In this document: positions 8,278 to 16,330 of the stretch, in pieces
How the letters are laid out: the number at the start of each line of letters is the position of its first letter
How positions within the stretch are numbered: the stretch's first letter is position 1
Source: Serinicoccus sediminis
GTDB taxonomy: Bacteria > Actinomycetota > Actinomycetes > Actinomycetales > Dermatophilaceae
Assembly (NCBI RefSeq): GCF_004153545.1
Contig: NZ_SDVA01000002.1
Span: 1-64,000, forward strand
Length of the DNA: 64,000 bases
Reading direction: 5' to 3'
The notes under the pieces: model-generated
The model's input: the letters and a program-made list of their open reading frames with translations, nothing else
Database searches by the model: none
Told to the model about the DNA's origin: nothing
Translations under genes and position numbers: made by a program

Positions 8278-9108
8278 TCAGTGGCTGGTGCCGGCCTTCC
8301 AGTAGCCGCAGAAGCTGATGTGCGACTTGGGTATGCCGTGCCGTACCCAGTGGCGACGCGCGGCGGTCGCGAGGTCGGACTCGCCGGCGACCCAGGCATA
8401 CACGGGCCCCTCGGGCACCGGCACGTCCCGCAGCGTCGCGAGGACGGCGGCGCCGGGCCTGCTCCCCGCCGGCCGCACGACCCAGCGGACGTCGATGCCC
8501 TCCGGCGCCGCGAGCGCCTGGCGGTCGTCGGGGTGCGGCACCTCGACGACGGCGGTGCCGCGGGCGTCGCTCGGGGCGTCCCGCAGGATGCCGGCGAGCG
8601 CCGGCAGGGCCGACTCGTCGGCGGCGAGCAGGAGGGCCGCGTCCTCGACCGGGTGGTAGATCGCCCCCTCGTCGATGACGGCGACCTCGTCCCCCACCTC
8701 GCACCGCTGCGCCCACAGGGACGCCGGCCCGGCGTCACCGGCCGCCTCGCTGCCGTGGACGACGAAGTCGACGTCCAGCTCGGGCCCGTCCACCCCGTGC
8801 TCGCGGTAGGCCCGCACCGTGTAGTTGCGGATGACCGGGCGCTCCGCGGCCGGGACGAGCATGAAGCGGGCGTAGGCCGCCGTGCTCAGCTGATCCGGCA
8901 CGTGGCGCAGCGACTCCGGGCCCCCGGTGGGCAGGAAGAGCCGGAACCACTGGTCGTCACCCATCGGCTCGAAGTCGGCCAGGTCGTCCCCGCCCAGGGT
9001 GATCCGGGCGTAGGTCGGGGTGGGCCGGTACGCACCGCGCACCCGCAGGCGCAGCGCCCGCGCGGCCCGGGGCTTGCGCCGGGTGGCCTGGAGGTTGCTC
9101 TTCGCCAT
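8278..9108 (-). CDS. Siderophore-interacting protein (ferric-siderophore reductase)
   Basis: A 276-residue cytoplasmic flavoprotein of the SIP/ViuB family, which reduces ferric siderophores to release iron. Features seen are the N-terminal FAD-binding barrel with RNYTVRAYRE (the RxYxxR-type FAD motif), DVDFVVHG, GPASLWAQ (pyrophosphate contact), and the C-terminal NAD(P)H lobe ending in a tryptophan-containing FCGYWKAG, typical of this family. The ATG at 9108 is preceded by GGAGAAGGA. The gene diverges from the siderophore-binding lipoprotein gene across an iron box, so both are probably repressed when iron is plentiful. Confidence 0.93.
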   Translation of the reverse strand: MAKSNLQATRRKPRAARALRLRVRGAYRPTPTYARITLGGDDLADFEPMGDDQWFRLFLPTGGPESLRHVPDQLSTAAYARFMLVPAAERPVIRNYTVRAYREHGVDGPELDVDFVVHGSEAAGDAGPASLWAQRCEVGDEVAVIDEGAIYHPVEDAALLLAADESALPALAGILRDAPSDARGTAVVEVPHPDDRQALAAPEGIDVRWVVRPAGSRPGAAVLATLRDVPVPEGPVYAWVAGESDLATAARRHWVRHGIPKSHISFCGYWKAGTSH

Positions 9109-9175
9109 GCGGATCCTTCTCCTGCGGTGTGGGCGACGGGGCTGGTGGTACCGACCACCGGGGCCAGCATATACA

Positions 9176-9194
9176 TTAGGTTCGCCTTGCCTAA
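9176..9194. promoter_or_regulatory. Iron box (IdeR/DmdR-type operator)
   Basis: TTAGGTTCGCCTTGCCTAA matches the DtxR/IdeR consensus TTAGGTTAGCCTAACCTAA at 16 of 19 positions. It sits between the divergent siderophore reductase and siderophore-uptake genes, 17 bases before the lipoprotein start. An Fe2+-loaded repressor bound here would shut off both transcripts. Confidence 0.88.
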
Positions 9195-9211
9195 CTCGAC
9201 TAAGGAGATCC

Positions 9212-10276
9212 ATGCGTTCCTCTCGCGGCCGTGTCCTCGGCGCCGCCTCGGCGCTCACCCTCGCCCTGGCGCTGTCCGCCTGCGGTGACTCCAGCGGTTC
9301 GGACGACCCCGGCGACGGAGCGGGCGGTGAGACCTCCGGCAGCACCGGCGAGGCCTCCGACAGCGCCTTCCCGGTCACCGTCGAGCACGCCTTCGGCGAG
9401 ACCACCATCGAGGAGGAGCCCGAGCGGGTCGCCACCGTGGCCTGGGCCAACCACGAGGTGCCGCTCGCCCTCGGCGTGGTGCCGGTGGGCATGAGCGAGG
9501 CGACCTGGGGTGACGACGACGGCGACGGCGTGCTGCCGTGGGTCGAGGACGCGCTCGCCGAGATGGACGCCGAGACCCCGGTCCTCTTCGACGAGACGGA
9601 CGGCATCGACTTCGAGGCCGTGGCCGACACCCAGCCCGACGTCATCCTGGCCGCCTACTCCGGCCTGACCCAGGAGGAGTACGACACCCTCAGCCAGATC
9701 GCGCCGGTGGTGGCCTACCCGGAGCTCGCGTGGGGCACGACCTGGCAGCAGATGGTCGAGCTCAACAGCCAGGCGCTGGGCATGGCCGACGAGGGCGACG
9801 CGCTCGTCGAGGAGCTGGAGGGCTACGTCTCCGACACCGTGGCCGACTACCCGGAGCTGGAGGGCATGAGCGCGATGTTCAGCTCGCACAGCACCGACGA
9901 CCTGAGCCAGGTCGGCTTCTACACCACCCACGACCCGCGGGCGCTGTTCCTCGAGGAGCTCGGGATGACGACCCCCGAGCTGGTCGCCGAGCGCTCCGCC
10001 GAGAGCGAGACGTTCTACGAGACGGTCAGCGCGGAGAACGCCGACCTGTTCGGGGACGTCGACCTGCTGGTGACCTACGGGGACGACGCCCTGCTGGCCC
10101 AGCTGCAGGACGACGCCCTCGTGTCGGAGATCCCGGCCGTCGAGGACGGCGCCGTCGTCATGCTGGAGAACGACACCCCCCTCGCCGCCGCCGCGAACCC
10201 CTCGCCGCTCGCCCTCGAGTGGGGTCTGACCGACTTCCTCGACCTGGTCTCCGCCGCCGCAGAGAAGAGCCGGTGA
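9212..10276 (+). CDS. Iron-siderophore substrate-binding lipoprotein
   Basis: This 354-residue exported lipoprotein (signal peptide with lipobox LSAC near residues 21-24) delivers ferric siderophore to the FecCD permeases encoded downstream. Residues after the acidic linker fit the FepB/FhuD periplasmic-binding fold: PERVATVAWANHEVPLALGVVP, then DFEAVADTQPDVILAAYSGL. The ATG at 9212 follows AAGGAGATCC, a strong ribosome site. It is the first gene of a four-gene operon linked by GTGA overlaps and follows an iron box. Confidence 0.93.
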   Translation: MRSSRGRVLGAASALTLALALSACGDSSGSDDPGDGAGGETSGSTGEASDSAFPVTVEHAFGETTIEEEPERVATVAWANHEVPLALGVVPVGMSEATWGDDDGDGVLPWVEDALAEMDAETPVLFDETDGIDFEAVADTQPDVILAAYSGLTQEEYDTLSQIAPVVAYPELAWGTTWQQMVELNSQALGMADEGDALVEELEGYVSDTVADYPELEGMSAMFSSHSTDDLSQVGFYTTHDPRALFLEELGMTTPELVAERSAESETFYETVSAENADLFGDVDLLVTYGDDALLAQLQDDALVSEIPAVEDGAVVMLENDTPLAAAANPSPLALEWGLTDFLDLVSAAAEKSR

Positions 10277-11331
10277 CCGACACCCTCACCGCCGCCCCGC
10301 CGGACGCGCCTGCCCCCGCAGCGCGCCGGCGGGTCGGCACGCGCGCCTACCGCGTCACGACCCTGGTCGTGGCGCTCGGCGCGCTGCTGGTGGCCGGCAT
10401 CCTGTCGGTCACCTTCGGCGCCCGGGAGATCGCATATGCCGACCTCGTCGCCGCCCTCGGCGGCGCGCAGGACAACATCTCACAGGCGGCCGTCGCCCAG
10501 CGCATCCCGCGCACCGTCCTGGCCATGCTCGTCGGCGCCGCGCTCGGCCTGGCCGGCGCGGTCATGCAGGGCGTGACCCGCAACCCCCTCGCCGACCCGG
10601 GGATCCTCGGGGTGACCTCCGGCGCCTCCCTGGCGGTCGTCATCGGCATCGCCTTCTTCGGTCTCGGCACCGCCACCGGCTACGTCTGGGTGGCGATCGT
10701 GGGCGCCGCGCTCGCCGCGGCCGTCGTCTACGCCATCGGCTCGATGGGCCGCGGCGGTGCCACCCCGCTCAAGCTGGCGCTGGCCGGCGCGGCCCTGTCG
10801 GCCGCCTTCTCCTCGCTGGTCAGCGCGATCCTGCTGCCGCGCATCCAGGTGATGGACTCCTTCCGCTTCTGGCAGATCGGCGGGGTCGGCGGTGCGACCC
10901 CGGAGAAGATCCTCGTCGCCCTGCCCTTCCTCCTCGCCGGCACCCTCATGTCGTTCGCCGTGGCGCGCGGCCTCAACTCGCTGGCGCTGGGCGACGACCT
11001 GGCCGCCGGCCTGGGGGAGCGGGTGGCGCTGACCCGCGCGCTGGCCGCGGTCGGGGCGGTCACGCTCTGCGGCGCGGCCACCGCGGTGGCCGGACCCATC
11101 GGGTTCGTGGGGCTCGTCGTGCCGCACGCCTGCCGGCTCGTCGTCGGCACCGACCACCGGTGGCTGCTCCCGCTCTCGCTGCTGGTCGGCGCGGTCCTGC
11201 TGACGCTGGCCGACGTCGTCGGGCGCGTGGTGGCGCGGCCCGCGGAGGTCGACGTGGGCATCATCACCGCGCTCATCGGGGCGCCGGTCTTCATCGCCAT
11301 CGTGCGCCGCATGCGGGCGAGGGCGCTGTGA
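10273..11331 (+). CDS. Iron-siderophore ABC permease 1 (FecCD family)
   Basis: This 352-residue permease is one half of the heterodimeric membrane channel for ferric siderophore. It has about ten helices and the FecCD signatures RIPRTVLAMLVGAALGLAGA and QGVTRNPLADPGILGVTSGA, plus GPIGFVGLVVPH near the C terminus, where the ATPase docks. Its GTG start overlaps the preceding TGA (GTGA), so it is translationally coupled to the binding-protein gene; the longer in-phase frame upstream is a shadow. Confidence 0.94.
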   Translation: MTDTLTAAPPDAPAPAARRRVGTRAYRVTTLVVALGALLVAGILSVTFGAREIAYADLVAALGGAQDNISQAAVAQRIPRTVLAMLVGAALGLAGAVMQGVTRNPLADPGILGVTSGASLAVVIGIAFFGLGTATGYVWVAIVGAALAAAVVYAIGSMGRGGATPLKLALAGAALSAAFSSLVSAILLPRIQVMDSFRFWQIGGVGGATPEKILVALPFLLAGTLMSFAVARGLNSLALGDDLAAGLGERVALTRALAAVGAVTLCGAATAVAGPIGFVGLVVPHACRLVVGTDHRWLLPLSLLVGAVLLTLADVVGRVVARPAEVDVGIITALIGAPVFIAIVRRMRARAL

Positions 11332-12377
11332 GCACGGCATACACGACCCGTCCCGACCCCTCCCCGCTGCGCGCAGGCCGGCGGCGGCGCGCCGCGAGCC
11401 GCCGCCGCGCCGCCGGGCTCCTCGGCGTGCTGGTGCTCGTCCTCTTCGTCGTCAGCCTCATGGTCGGGCAGACGTTCTACGGACCCGGCGAGGTGTGGCG
11501 GGTCGTGCTCGGCCAGGACGTTCCCGGCGCGTCCTTCACCGTCGGCACCCTGCGGCTGCCGCGCGCCGTCCTCGGGCTCGTCGCCGGGGCCGCGCTGGGG
11601 ATGGCGGGCGTGACCTTCCAGACCATGCTGCGCAACCCGCTCGCCTCCCCCGACATCATCGGCATCAGCGCGGGCGCGAGCGCGGCGGCCGTCGTCGGCA
11701 TCGTCGTGCTGCGGGTGGACGAGGCGCTGGTGTCCGCGATGGCCATCGCGGCCGCCCTCGTGACGGCGCTGGTCATCTACCTGCTGGCCTACCGGGACGG
11801 GGTCCTCGGCACCCGGCTCATCCTCATCGGCATCGGCATCGCGGCGATGCTGGACTCGCTCGTCGCCTACGTCATCGTGCGCGCGGCCGCGTGGGACCTG
11901 CAGGTCGCGATGCGCTGGCTGACCGGCAGTCTCAACGGCGCCACCTGGGGCATCGTCCTGCCCCTCGTCGTGGCCGCGCTCGTGCTCATGCCGGCCCTGC
12001 TCTCCCAGTCCCGTCAGCTGGACCTGCTGCAGCACGGCGACGACACCGCCAGCGCCCTCGGGGTGCGCGTCGAGCGCACCCGGCTGACGGTCATCGTGGC
12101 GGCGGTCGCGCTCATCGCGTTCGCCACGGCGGCCGCCGGGCCCATCGCGTTCGTCGCCTTCCTCGCCGGGCCGATCGCCGCGCGTGTCGTGGGACCCGGC
12201 GGGTCGCTCATGGCCCCTGCCGCCCTCACCGGCGCGCTGCTCGTGCTCGCCGCCGACCTGGCGGGCCAGCACCTCTTCGGCACCCGCTACCCGGTCGGGG
12301 TCATCACCGGGGTGCTGGGTGCGCCCTACCTCGTCTACCTGCTCGTCCGCACCAACCGCGCCGGAGGCTCGCTGTGA
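11328..12377 (+). CDS. Iron-siderophore ABC permease 2 (FecCD family)
   Basis: The second, 349-residue membrane half of the siderophore importer. It shows LRLPRAVLGLVAGAALGMAG, FQTMLRNPLASPDIIGISAG and GPIAFVAFLAGPIA, the paralogous equivalents of those in permease 1. The N terminus is an arginine-rich cytoplasmic tail. The GTG at 11328 overlaps the stop of permease 1, and its own stop overlaps the start of the ATPase gene, so the four genes form one coupled operon. Confidence 0.94.
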   Translation: MSTAYTTRPDPSPLRAGRRRRAASRRRAAGLLGVLVLVLFVVSLMVGQTFYGPGEVWRVVLGQDVPGASFTVGTLRLPRAVLGLVAGAALGMAGVTFQTMLRNPLASPDIIGISAGASAAAVVGIVVLRVDEALVSAMAIAAALVTALVIYLLAYRDGVLGTRLILIGIGIAAMLDSLVAYVIVRAAAWDLQVAMRWLTGSLNGATWGIVLPLVVAALVLMPALLSQSRQLDLLQHGDDTASALGVRVERTRLTVIVAAVALIAFATAAAGPIAFVAFLAGPIAARVVGPGGSLMAPAALTGALLVLAADLAGQHLFGTRYPVGVITGVLGAPYLVYLLVRTNRAGGSL

Positions 12378-13192
12378 CCGACTCCCACACCCTCGTCGCC
12401 GAGCACGTCAGCCTTGGCTACGGCGACCGCACCGTCGTCGACGGCCTCGACCTCACCGTCCCCCCGGGCCGCATCACGACCATCGTCGGCGCCAACGCCT
12501 GCGGCAAGTCCACGTTGCTGCGCGCGCTGTCGAGGCTTCTCGCGCCGACCCAGGGCCACGTGCTGCTGGACGGCAAGGCCGTGCACACCCAGCCCACCAA
12601 GGCGGTGGCCCGCACCATGGGGCTGCTGCCCCAGAGCCCGATCGCGCCCGAGGGCATCGCGGTCGCCGACCTCGTGGCCCGCGGACGCAGCCCGCACCAG
12701 CGGATGCTGTCGCGGTGGGCGGTCGCCGACGAGCAGGCGGTCGAGGAGGCGCTCGAGCTCACCGGGACGACCGACCTGGTCGACCGGTCCGTGGACGAGC
12801 TGTCCGGGGGCCAGCGGCAGCGGGTCTGGATCGCCATGGCCCTGGCCCAGCAGACCGACATCCTGCTCCTCGACGAGCCGACGACCTTCCTCGACATCTG
12901 TCACCAGATCGAGGTGCTCGACCTGCTCACCGACCTCAACCGCACCCGCGGCACGACGATCGTCATGGTGCTGCACGACCTCAACCTCGCCGCGCGCTAC
13001 GCCGACCACCTCGTCGCGATGTGCGACGGCCGGCTGCTCGCGGGCGGGCCGCCCGAGGAGGTGCTCACGACCGAGACCGTCGAGCGGGTCTTCGGCATGC
13101 GCAGCCAGGTGGTGGCCGACCCCGTCTCCAGCAAGCCGATGGTCCTGCCCATCGGCCGCCACCACGCCGCCCAGCCCGTCGGGCACGCCTGA
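12374..13192 (+). CDS. Iron-siderophore ABC transporter ATPase (FepC type)
   Basis: This 272-residue ATPase energises siderophore import from the cytoplasmic side. Walker A is GANACGKST (residues about 41-49), the signature motif is LSGGQRQRVWIAMAL, Walker B is ILLLDEPTTFLD, and the switch histidine lies in VLHDLNLAARY, all typical of the FepC/FhuC branch. The GTG start overlaps the permease stop. An array of 22-bp repeats begins directly after its stop codon, so the end of the operon transcript runs into repetitive DNA. Confidence 0.95.
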   Translation: MTDSHTLVAEHVSLGYGDRTVVDGLDLTVPPGRITTIVGANACGKSTLLRALSRLLAPTQGHVLLDGKAVHTQPTKAVARTMGLLPQSPIAPEGIAVADLVARGRSPHQRMLSRWAVADEQAVEEALELTGTTDLVDRSVDELSGGQRQRVWIAMALAQQTDILLLDEPTTFLDICHQIEVLDLLTDLNRTRGTTIVMVLHDLNLAARYADHLVAMCDGRLLAGGPPEEVLTTETVERVFGMRSQVVADPVSSKPMVLPIGRHHAAQPVGHA

Positions 13193-13194
13193 AC

Positions 13195-13348
13195 CGCACA
13201 GGACGCGCGGTCAGGACGCACAGGACGCGCAGTCAGGACACACAGGACGCGCGGTCAGGACACACAGGACGCGCAGACAGGACGCACAGGACGCGCGGTC
13301 AGGGCGCACAGGACGTGCGGTCAGGACGCACAGGACTCACGGTGCGCA
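13195..13348. repeat. Tandem array of 22-bp repeats (left array, 7 units)
   Basis: Seven head-to-tail 22-base units lie between the ferric-siderophore ATPase stop and the next gene. All but the last share the core CGCACAGGACGCGC or a one- to two-base variant (for example CACACAGGACGCGC) followed by GGTCAGGA-like sequence; the seventh unit is degenerate. There are no unique spacers, so it is not CRISPR. The same unit recurs in inverted orientation at 13853-13950, on the other side of the small gene at 13429. Confidence 0.85.
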
Positions 13349-13428
13349 CCAGACCCGTCTCGTGGGCATGCCTGGCGCGGACGATGTGACGGCAGGAGCA
13401 GCGGCGTCGTGACTGTCACGATGGGGGT

Positions 13429-13842
13429 ATGCCGCGCGTCCAGATCCCTCCGACCCGCACCTGGTACTGGTGCACGGTCGGCCTGTGGTCCCTCCTCCTC
13501 GCCGGGAACGTGCTCCGCCTGGCCGGCGGTGGTCGGGACGGCACCGTCTGGACGGTCCTGGACCTCGTCTTCGTGCTGGGCACGGCCGCGCTGCTCGTCC
13601 TGACGCTGACCGGTGCGCTGACCGTCACCGCCGATTCCGAAGGCCTGCACCGCCACTGGTTCTACGGCCGTCGCCTGGTCCCGTGGAGCGAGGTCACCGA
13701 GATCCGGCCGGCTCCTAGCTACCCGGAGCGCCTGGTCATCCGCGGTGAGGCCCGCAGGACCCTGGTCGAGGGGATGAAGCCGGCCGACGACGAGGTGGCG
13801 CTGCTGCATACCTGGCACGAGAAGGCGATCAGCGGCCCCTGA
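13429..13842 (+). CDS. Small membrane protein with PH-like domain
   Basis: This 137-residue protein has two predicted membrane helices (WYWCTVGLWSLLLAGNVLRL and VLDLVFVLGTAALLVLTLTG). A cytoplasmic C-terminal part follows with the pattern LTVTADSEGLHRHWFYGRRLVPWSEVTEI, typical of bacterial PH (bPH) domains of the small actinobacterial type. Its role is unknown; such proteins may organise membrane complexes. It is bracketed by two inverted arrays of the same 22-bp repeat and is transcribed away from the siderophore operon. The start ATG lies within GGTATGCC and has GGGGG upstream. Confidence 0.75.
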   Translation: MPRVQIPPTRTWYWCTVGLWSLLLAGNVLRLAGGGRDGTVWTVLDLVFVLGTAALLVLTLTGALTVTADSEGLHRHWFYGRRLVPWSEVTEIRPAPSYPERLVIRGEARRTLVEGMKPADDEVALLHTWHEKAISGP

Positions 13843-13852
13843 CCATCCTCAC

Positions 13853-13950
13853 CGCGCGTCCTGTGCGGCCCTATCGCGCGTCCTGTGCGGCCCTACCGCG
13901 CGTCCTGTGCGGCCCTACCGCGCGTCCTGTGCGGCCCTACCGCGCGTCCG
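13853..13950. repeat. Array of 22-bp repeats (right array, inverted, about 4 units)
   Basis: About four units of GCGCGTCCTGTGCGGCCCTA(CC) lie between the PH-like gene and the MMPL gene. The reverse complement contains CGCACAGGACGCGC, the core of the left array at 13195. The last unit is diverged and runs into the end of the MMPL coding sequence, supplying its C-terminal residues APDAR. Together the two arrays form a large inverted repeat around the PH-like gene. Confidence 0.85.
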
Positions 13951-16276
13951 GTGCGCCGGCGGGGGCCAGCTCGGCCCCGCCCGCATCCCCGGCCGCCGGG
14001 CCCGTCTCCTCGTCGGGGCGGTGCCGGCCGGCGTGGTCCACCCGCCGCGGCCACCAGAAGCGCTCCCCGAGCACCCGGACGATCGCGGGCACGAGCACCG
14101 TCCGCACCAGCAGCGTGTCGAGCAGCACACCGATGCAGATGACGACACCGATCTGGGCCAGCACGACGAGCGGCAGCACGCCGAGCACGGCGAAGACCGC
14201 CGCCAGCAGGATGCCGGCCGAGGTGATGACGCCGCCGGTCGCGCCCAGCGCGCGCAGGACCCCGTCGCGGGTCCCGTGCACACCGGCCTCCTCCAACGTC
14301 CGGGTGATGAGGAAGATGTTGTAGTCCACGCCCAGCGCGACGAGGAAGAGGAAGGCCAGCAGCGGCATGCTGGCGTCGATCGCCCCGAAGCCGAAGACCC
14401 CGGTGAACAGCCACCACGAGACGCCGATGGCGGCGCAGAAGGTCGCGACGACCGAGGCGACGAGGATGATCGGCGCCAGCACCGAGCGCAGCAGCCCCAT
14501 GAGCGCCAGCAGCACCAGCGCGAGGATGAGCGGCATGACGACGAAGCGGTCGCGGACGTTGCCGTCGGACTCGTCGAGCGCCGAGGCGTCTCCGCCGGTG
14601 ACGTGGGTGTCGGCATACCCGTCCAGCGCGGCGCGCACCTCGCCCACGGTCTCCTGCGCGGCGTCGCTGCCGGGCTCCGCCTCCAGCACGACCTGCACCT
14701 GGCCGATGCCGTCGACCGGCTCGACCGGCGTCACCTGGGTCACGCCCTCGACGTCCTCGACCGCAGACGCGAGCTCGTCGACCTGCTCCTGGTCGCCTCG
14801 CGTGACGACGACGAGCGGGTCGGAGGTCCCGGCGGGGAAGGACTCGCCGAGCCGCTCCGCCGCGGTGATCGCCTCGGGCGTCTCGAGGAACTGGTCCTCC
14901 GGCGCCAGCCCGCTGCTGATCTGGGTGATGCCGAAGGCGAGGGCGGCGAGCAGCGTGAGGGTCCCGGCGATGTATGCCGCGGGCGCCTTCGCGACCGCGT
15001 CACCGATGCGGCGCCACAGCGAACGGGACTCGGCGAGGACCGCCTGCCCCTCGCGCGGCACCTGCGGCCAGAAGACCCACCGCCCGAAGACCACCAGCGC
15101 CCCGGGCAGCACGAGCAGGACGAAGGCCATGGCCACCAGGACGCCGACGGCGCAGGCCAGGCCCAGACCGCGGGTCGAGGGGAAGACCGAGAGCAGCAGG
15201 CAGAGCACCCCGACGACCACCGTGCTGGCGCTGGCGATGATGGCCTCGGAGGCCCGGCGCAGGGCCAGGGCCATGGCCTCGTGCCGCGAGGAGTGGGTGC
15301 GCAGCTCGTCGCGGTAGCGGCTGATGAGCAGCAGGGCGTAGTTGGTGCCGGCACCGAAGACGAGGACGGACAGGATGCCGATGGTCGACTCGTCCCACGG
15401 GATCCCGAAGAGCTTGAGCACGTGCGTCGCGGCGCTCGCCGCGGTCTGGTCGGCGACGCCGACGACGAGCAGCGGGATGATCCACAGCACCGGGCTGCGG
15501 TAGGTCACGATGAGCAGCAGCGCCACCACCGCGGCGGTCGTCCCCAGCAGGGTGATGTTGGCGCCGTCGAAGACGGAGGCCAGGTCGGCCTCGATCGCCG
15601 CCGGCCCGGTGACCTGGGCGGTGACCCCGTCGGGCACCCCGTCGGAAAGGTCCGTGCGCAGCTGGGTCACGACCTCCTGGGTGTCGGTCGCCGTCGGGGC
15701 GTCCAGCGCGATGACGCTGATCGCGGCCGTGCCGTCCTCGGACGGGATGACGGGGAACTCACCCGCGAGCCCCGGCGGAGGACCACCGGCCTCCTGCCCC
15801 GCACCCTCGGGCGCACCGGCCCCCTCGGACCCCTCGGGCGCACCGGCCCCCTCGGACCCCTCGGGCGCACCGCCTCCCTCGGCACCCTCGGGCGCACCGG
15901 CCCCCTCCGGCGCCGCGGTCGCGTCCACGCCATCACCGGCCGGGGCCCCCTCCCCCTCGCCGGACCCCCCGGTGGCAGGTGGCTCGGCCCCCTCGGGAGC
16001 GACGTCCTCCATGAGCCCTGCGAGGTCGGGCAGCTGCTCCTCGATCGCGGAGTCGGCCGTGAAGAGCACGATCGCGGTCTTGCTGCTCTCCTCGGGCAGC
16101 TCCTCCAGCAGCTCCTGGCCCTGCGTGCTGTCGAAGCCGGCCGGCAGGGTGTCCAGCGGCGAGGCGGTCCGCTCGGCCTGGCCCACGCCGGCGATGAGGA
16201 ACACGCCGAGCAGCAGCCCGACCAGGGCGATGATCCAGGACCGGGGAGCGGTCAGCGTGGTCACGAGGCGAGACAT
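13937..16276 (-). CDS. MMPL/RND-family exporter
   Basis: This 779-residue inner-membrane protein has two repeated halves of the MMPL transporters: an N-terminal helix (SWIIALVGLLLGVFLIAGVG), an extracellular domain, five or so helices with LVFGAGTNYALLLISRYRDEL, and then the same layout again with LVALGVDYNIFLITRTLEE. The D/Y motifs of the two halves (GAGTNY and GVDYNI) fit proton-coupled export of lipids or drugs. The first extracellular loop carries a low-complexity Gly/Ala/Pro/Glu insertion encoded by a 27-bp tandem repeat. The ATG at 16276 follows GGAGGACACCCG. A divergent MarR gene is the likely regulator. Confidence 0.9.
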   Translation of the reverse strand: MSRLVTTLTAPRSWIIALVGLLLGVFLIAGVGQAERTASPLDTLPAGFDSTQGQELLEELPEESSKTAIVLFTADSAIEEQLPDLAGLMEDVAPEGAEPPATGGSGEGEGAPAGDGVDATAAPEGAGAPEGAEGGGAPEGSEGAGAPEGSEGAGAPEGAGQEAGGPPPGLAGEFPVIPSEDGTAAISVIALDAPTATDTQEVVTQLRTDLSDGVPDGVTAQVTGPAAIEADLASVFDGANITLLGTTAAVVALLLIVTYRSPVLWIIPLLVVGVADQTAASAATHVLKLFGIPWDESTIGILSVLVFGAGTNYALLLISRYRDELRTHSSRHEAMALALRRASEAIIASASTVVVGVLCLLLSVFPSTRGLGLACAVGVLVAMAFVLLVLPGALVVFGRWVFWPQVPREGQAVLAESRSLWRRIGDAVAKAPAAYIAGTLTLLAALAFGITQISSGLAPEDQFLETPEAITAAERLGESFPAGTSDPLVVVTRGDQEQVDELASAVEDVEGVTQVTPVEPVDGIGQVQVVLEAEPGSDAAQETVGEVRAALDGYADTHVTGGDASALDESDGNVRDRFVVMPLILALVLLALMGLLRSVLAPIILVASVVATFCAAIGVSWWLFTGVFGFGAIDASMPLLAFLFLVALGVDYNIFLITRTLEEAGVHGTRDGVLRALGATGGVITSAGILLAAVFAVLGVLPLVVLAQIGVVICIGVLLDTLLVRTVLVPAIVRVLGERFWWPRRVDHAGRHRPDEETGPAAGDAGGAELAPAGAPDAR
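15804..15911. repeat. 27-bp tandem repeat inside the MMPL gene (4 units)
   Basis: Four in-frame 27-base units sit in the MMPL gene; the first two are identical and the others differ at a few positions. They encode nine-residue repeats of the type GAPEGSEGA in the first extracellular loop. Copy number in such arrays often varies between strains. Confidence 0.85.
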
Positions 16277-16316
16277 CGGGTGTCCTCCGGCGTAGGCTGG
16301 GGCTCGGTCGTCAGGC

Positions 16317-16330
16317 AACTACCTAACTAA
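16317..16330. promoter_or_regulatory. Putative promoter/operator between MMPL and MarR genes
   Basis: AACTACCTAACTAA is an unusually AT-rich stretch containing AACTA twice, eight bases apart. It lies in the 54-base divergent gap directly before the MarR GTG. The position suits a site where the MarR protein would control both itself and the exporter. The dyad symmetry is poor, so this is an inference from position. Confidence 0.35.

Noticed and set aside
9020-9211. N-terminal extension of the siderophore-binding lipoprotein
   Set aside because: The longer frame would run through the iron box and lacks a signal peptide at its start. ATG at 9212 with AAGGAG and a lipobox is clear.
13195-13950. 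CRISPR array
   Set aside because: The 22-bp units are directly adjacent with no unique spacers, and no cas genes are present in the window.
13907-16330. 807-residue plus-strand frame opposite the MMPL gene
   Set aside because: It is antisense to a clear two-half MMPL transporter and consists of low-complexity residues.
16311-16330. Iron-box reading of the AT-rich element before the MarR gene
   Set aside because: TTAGG and CCTGA halves are present on the minus strand but the spacing is six bases instead of nine, so it fits a MarR site better.
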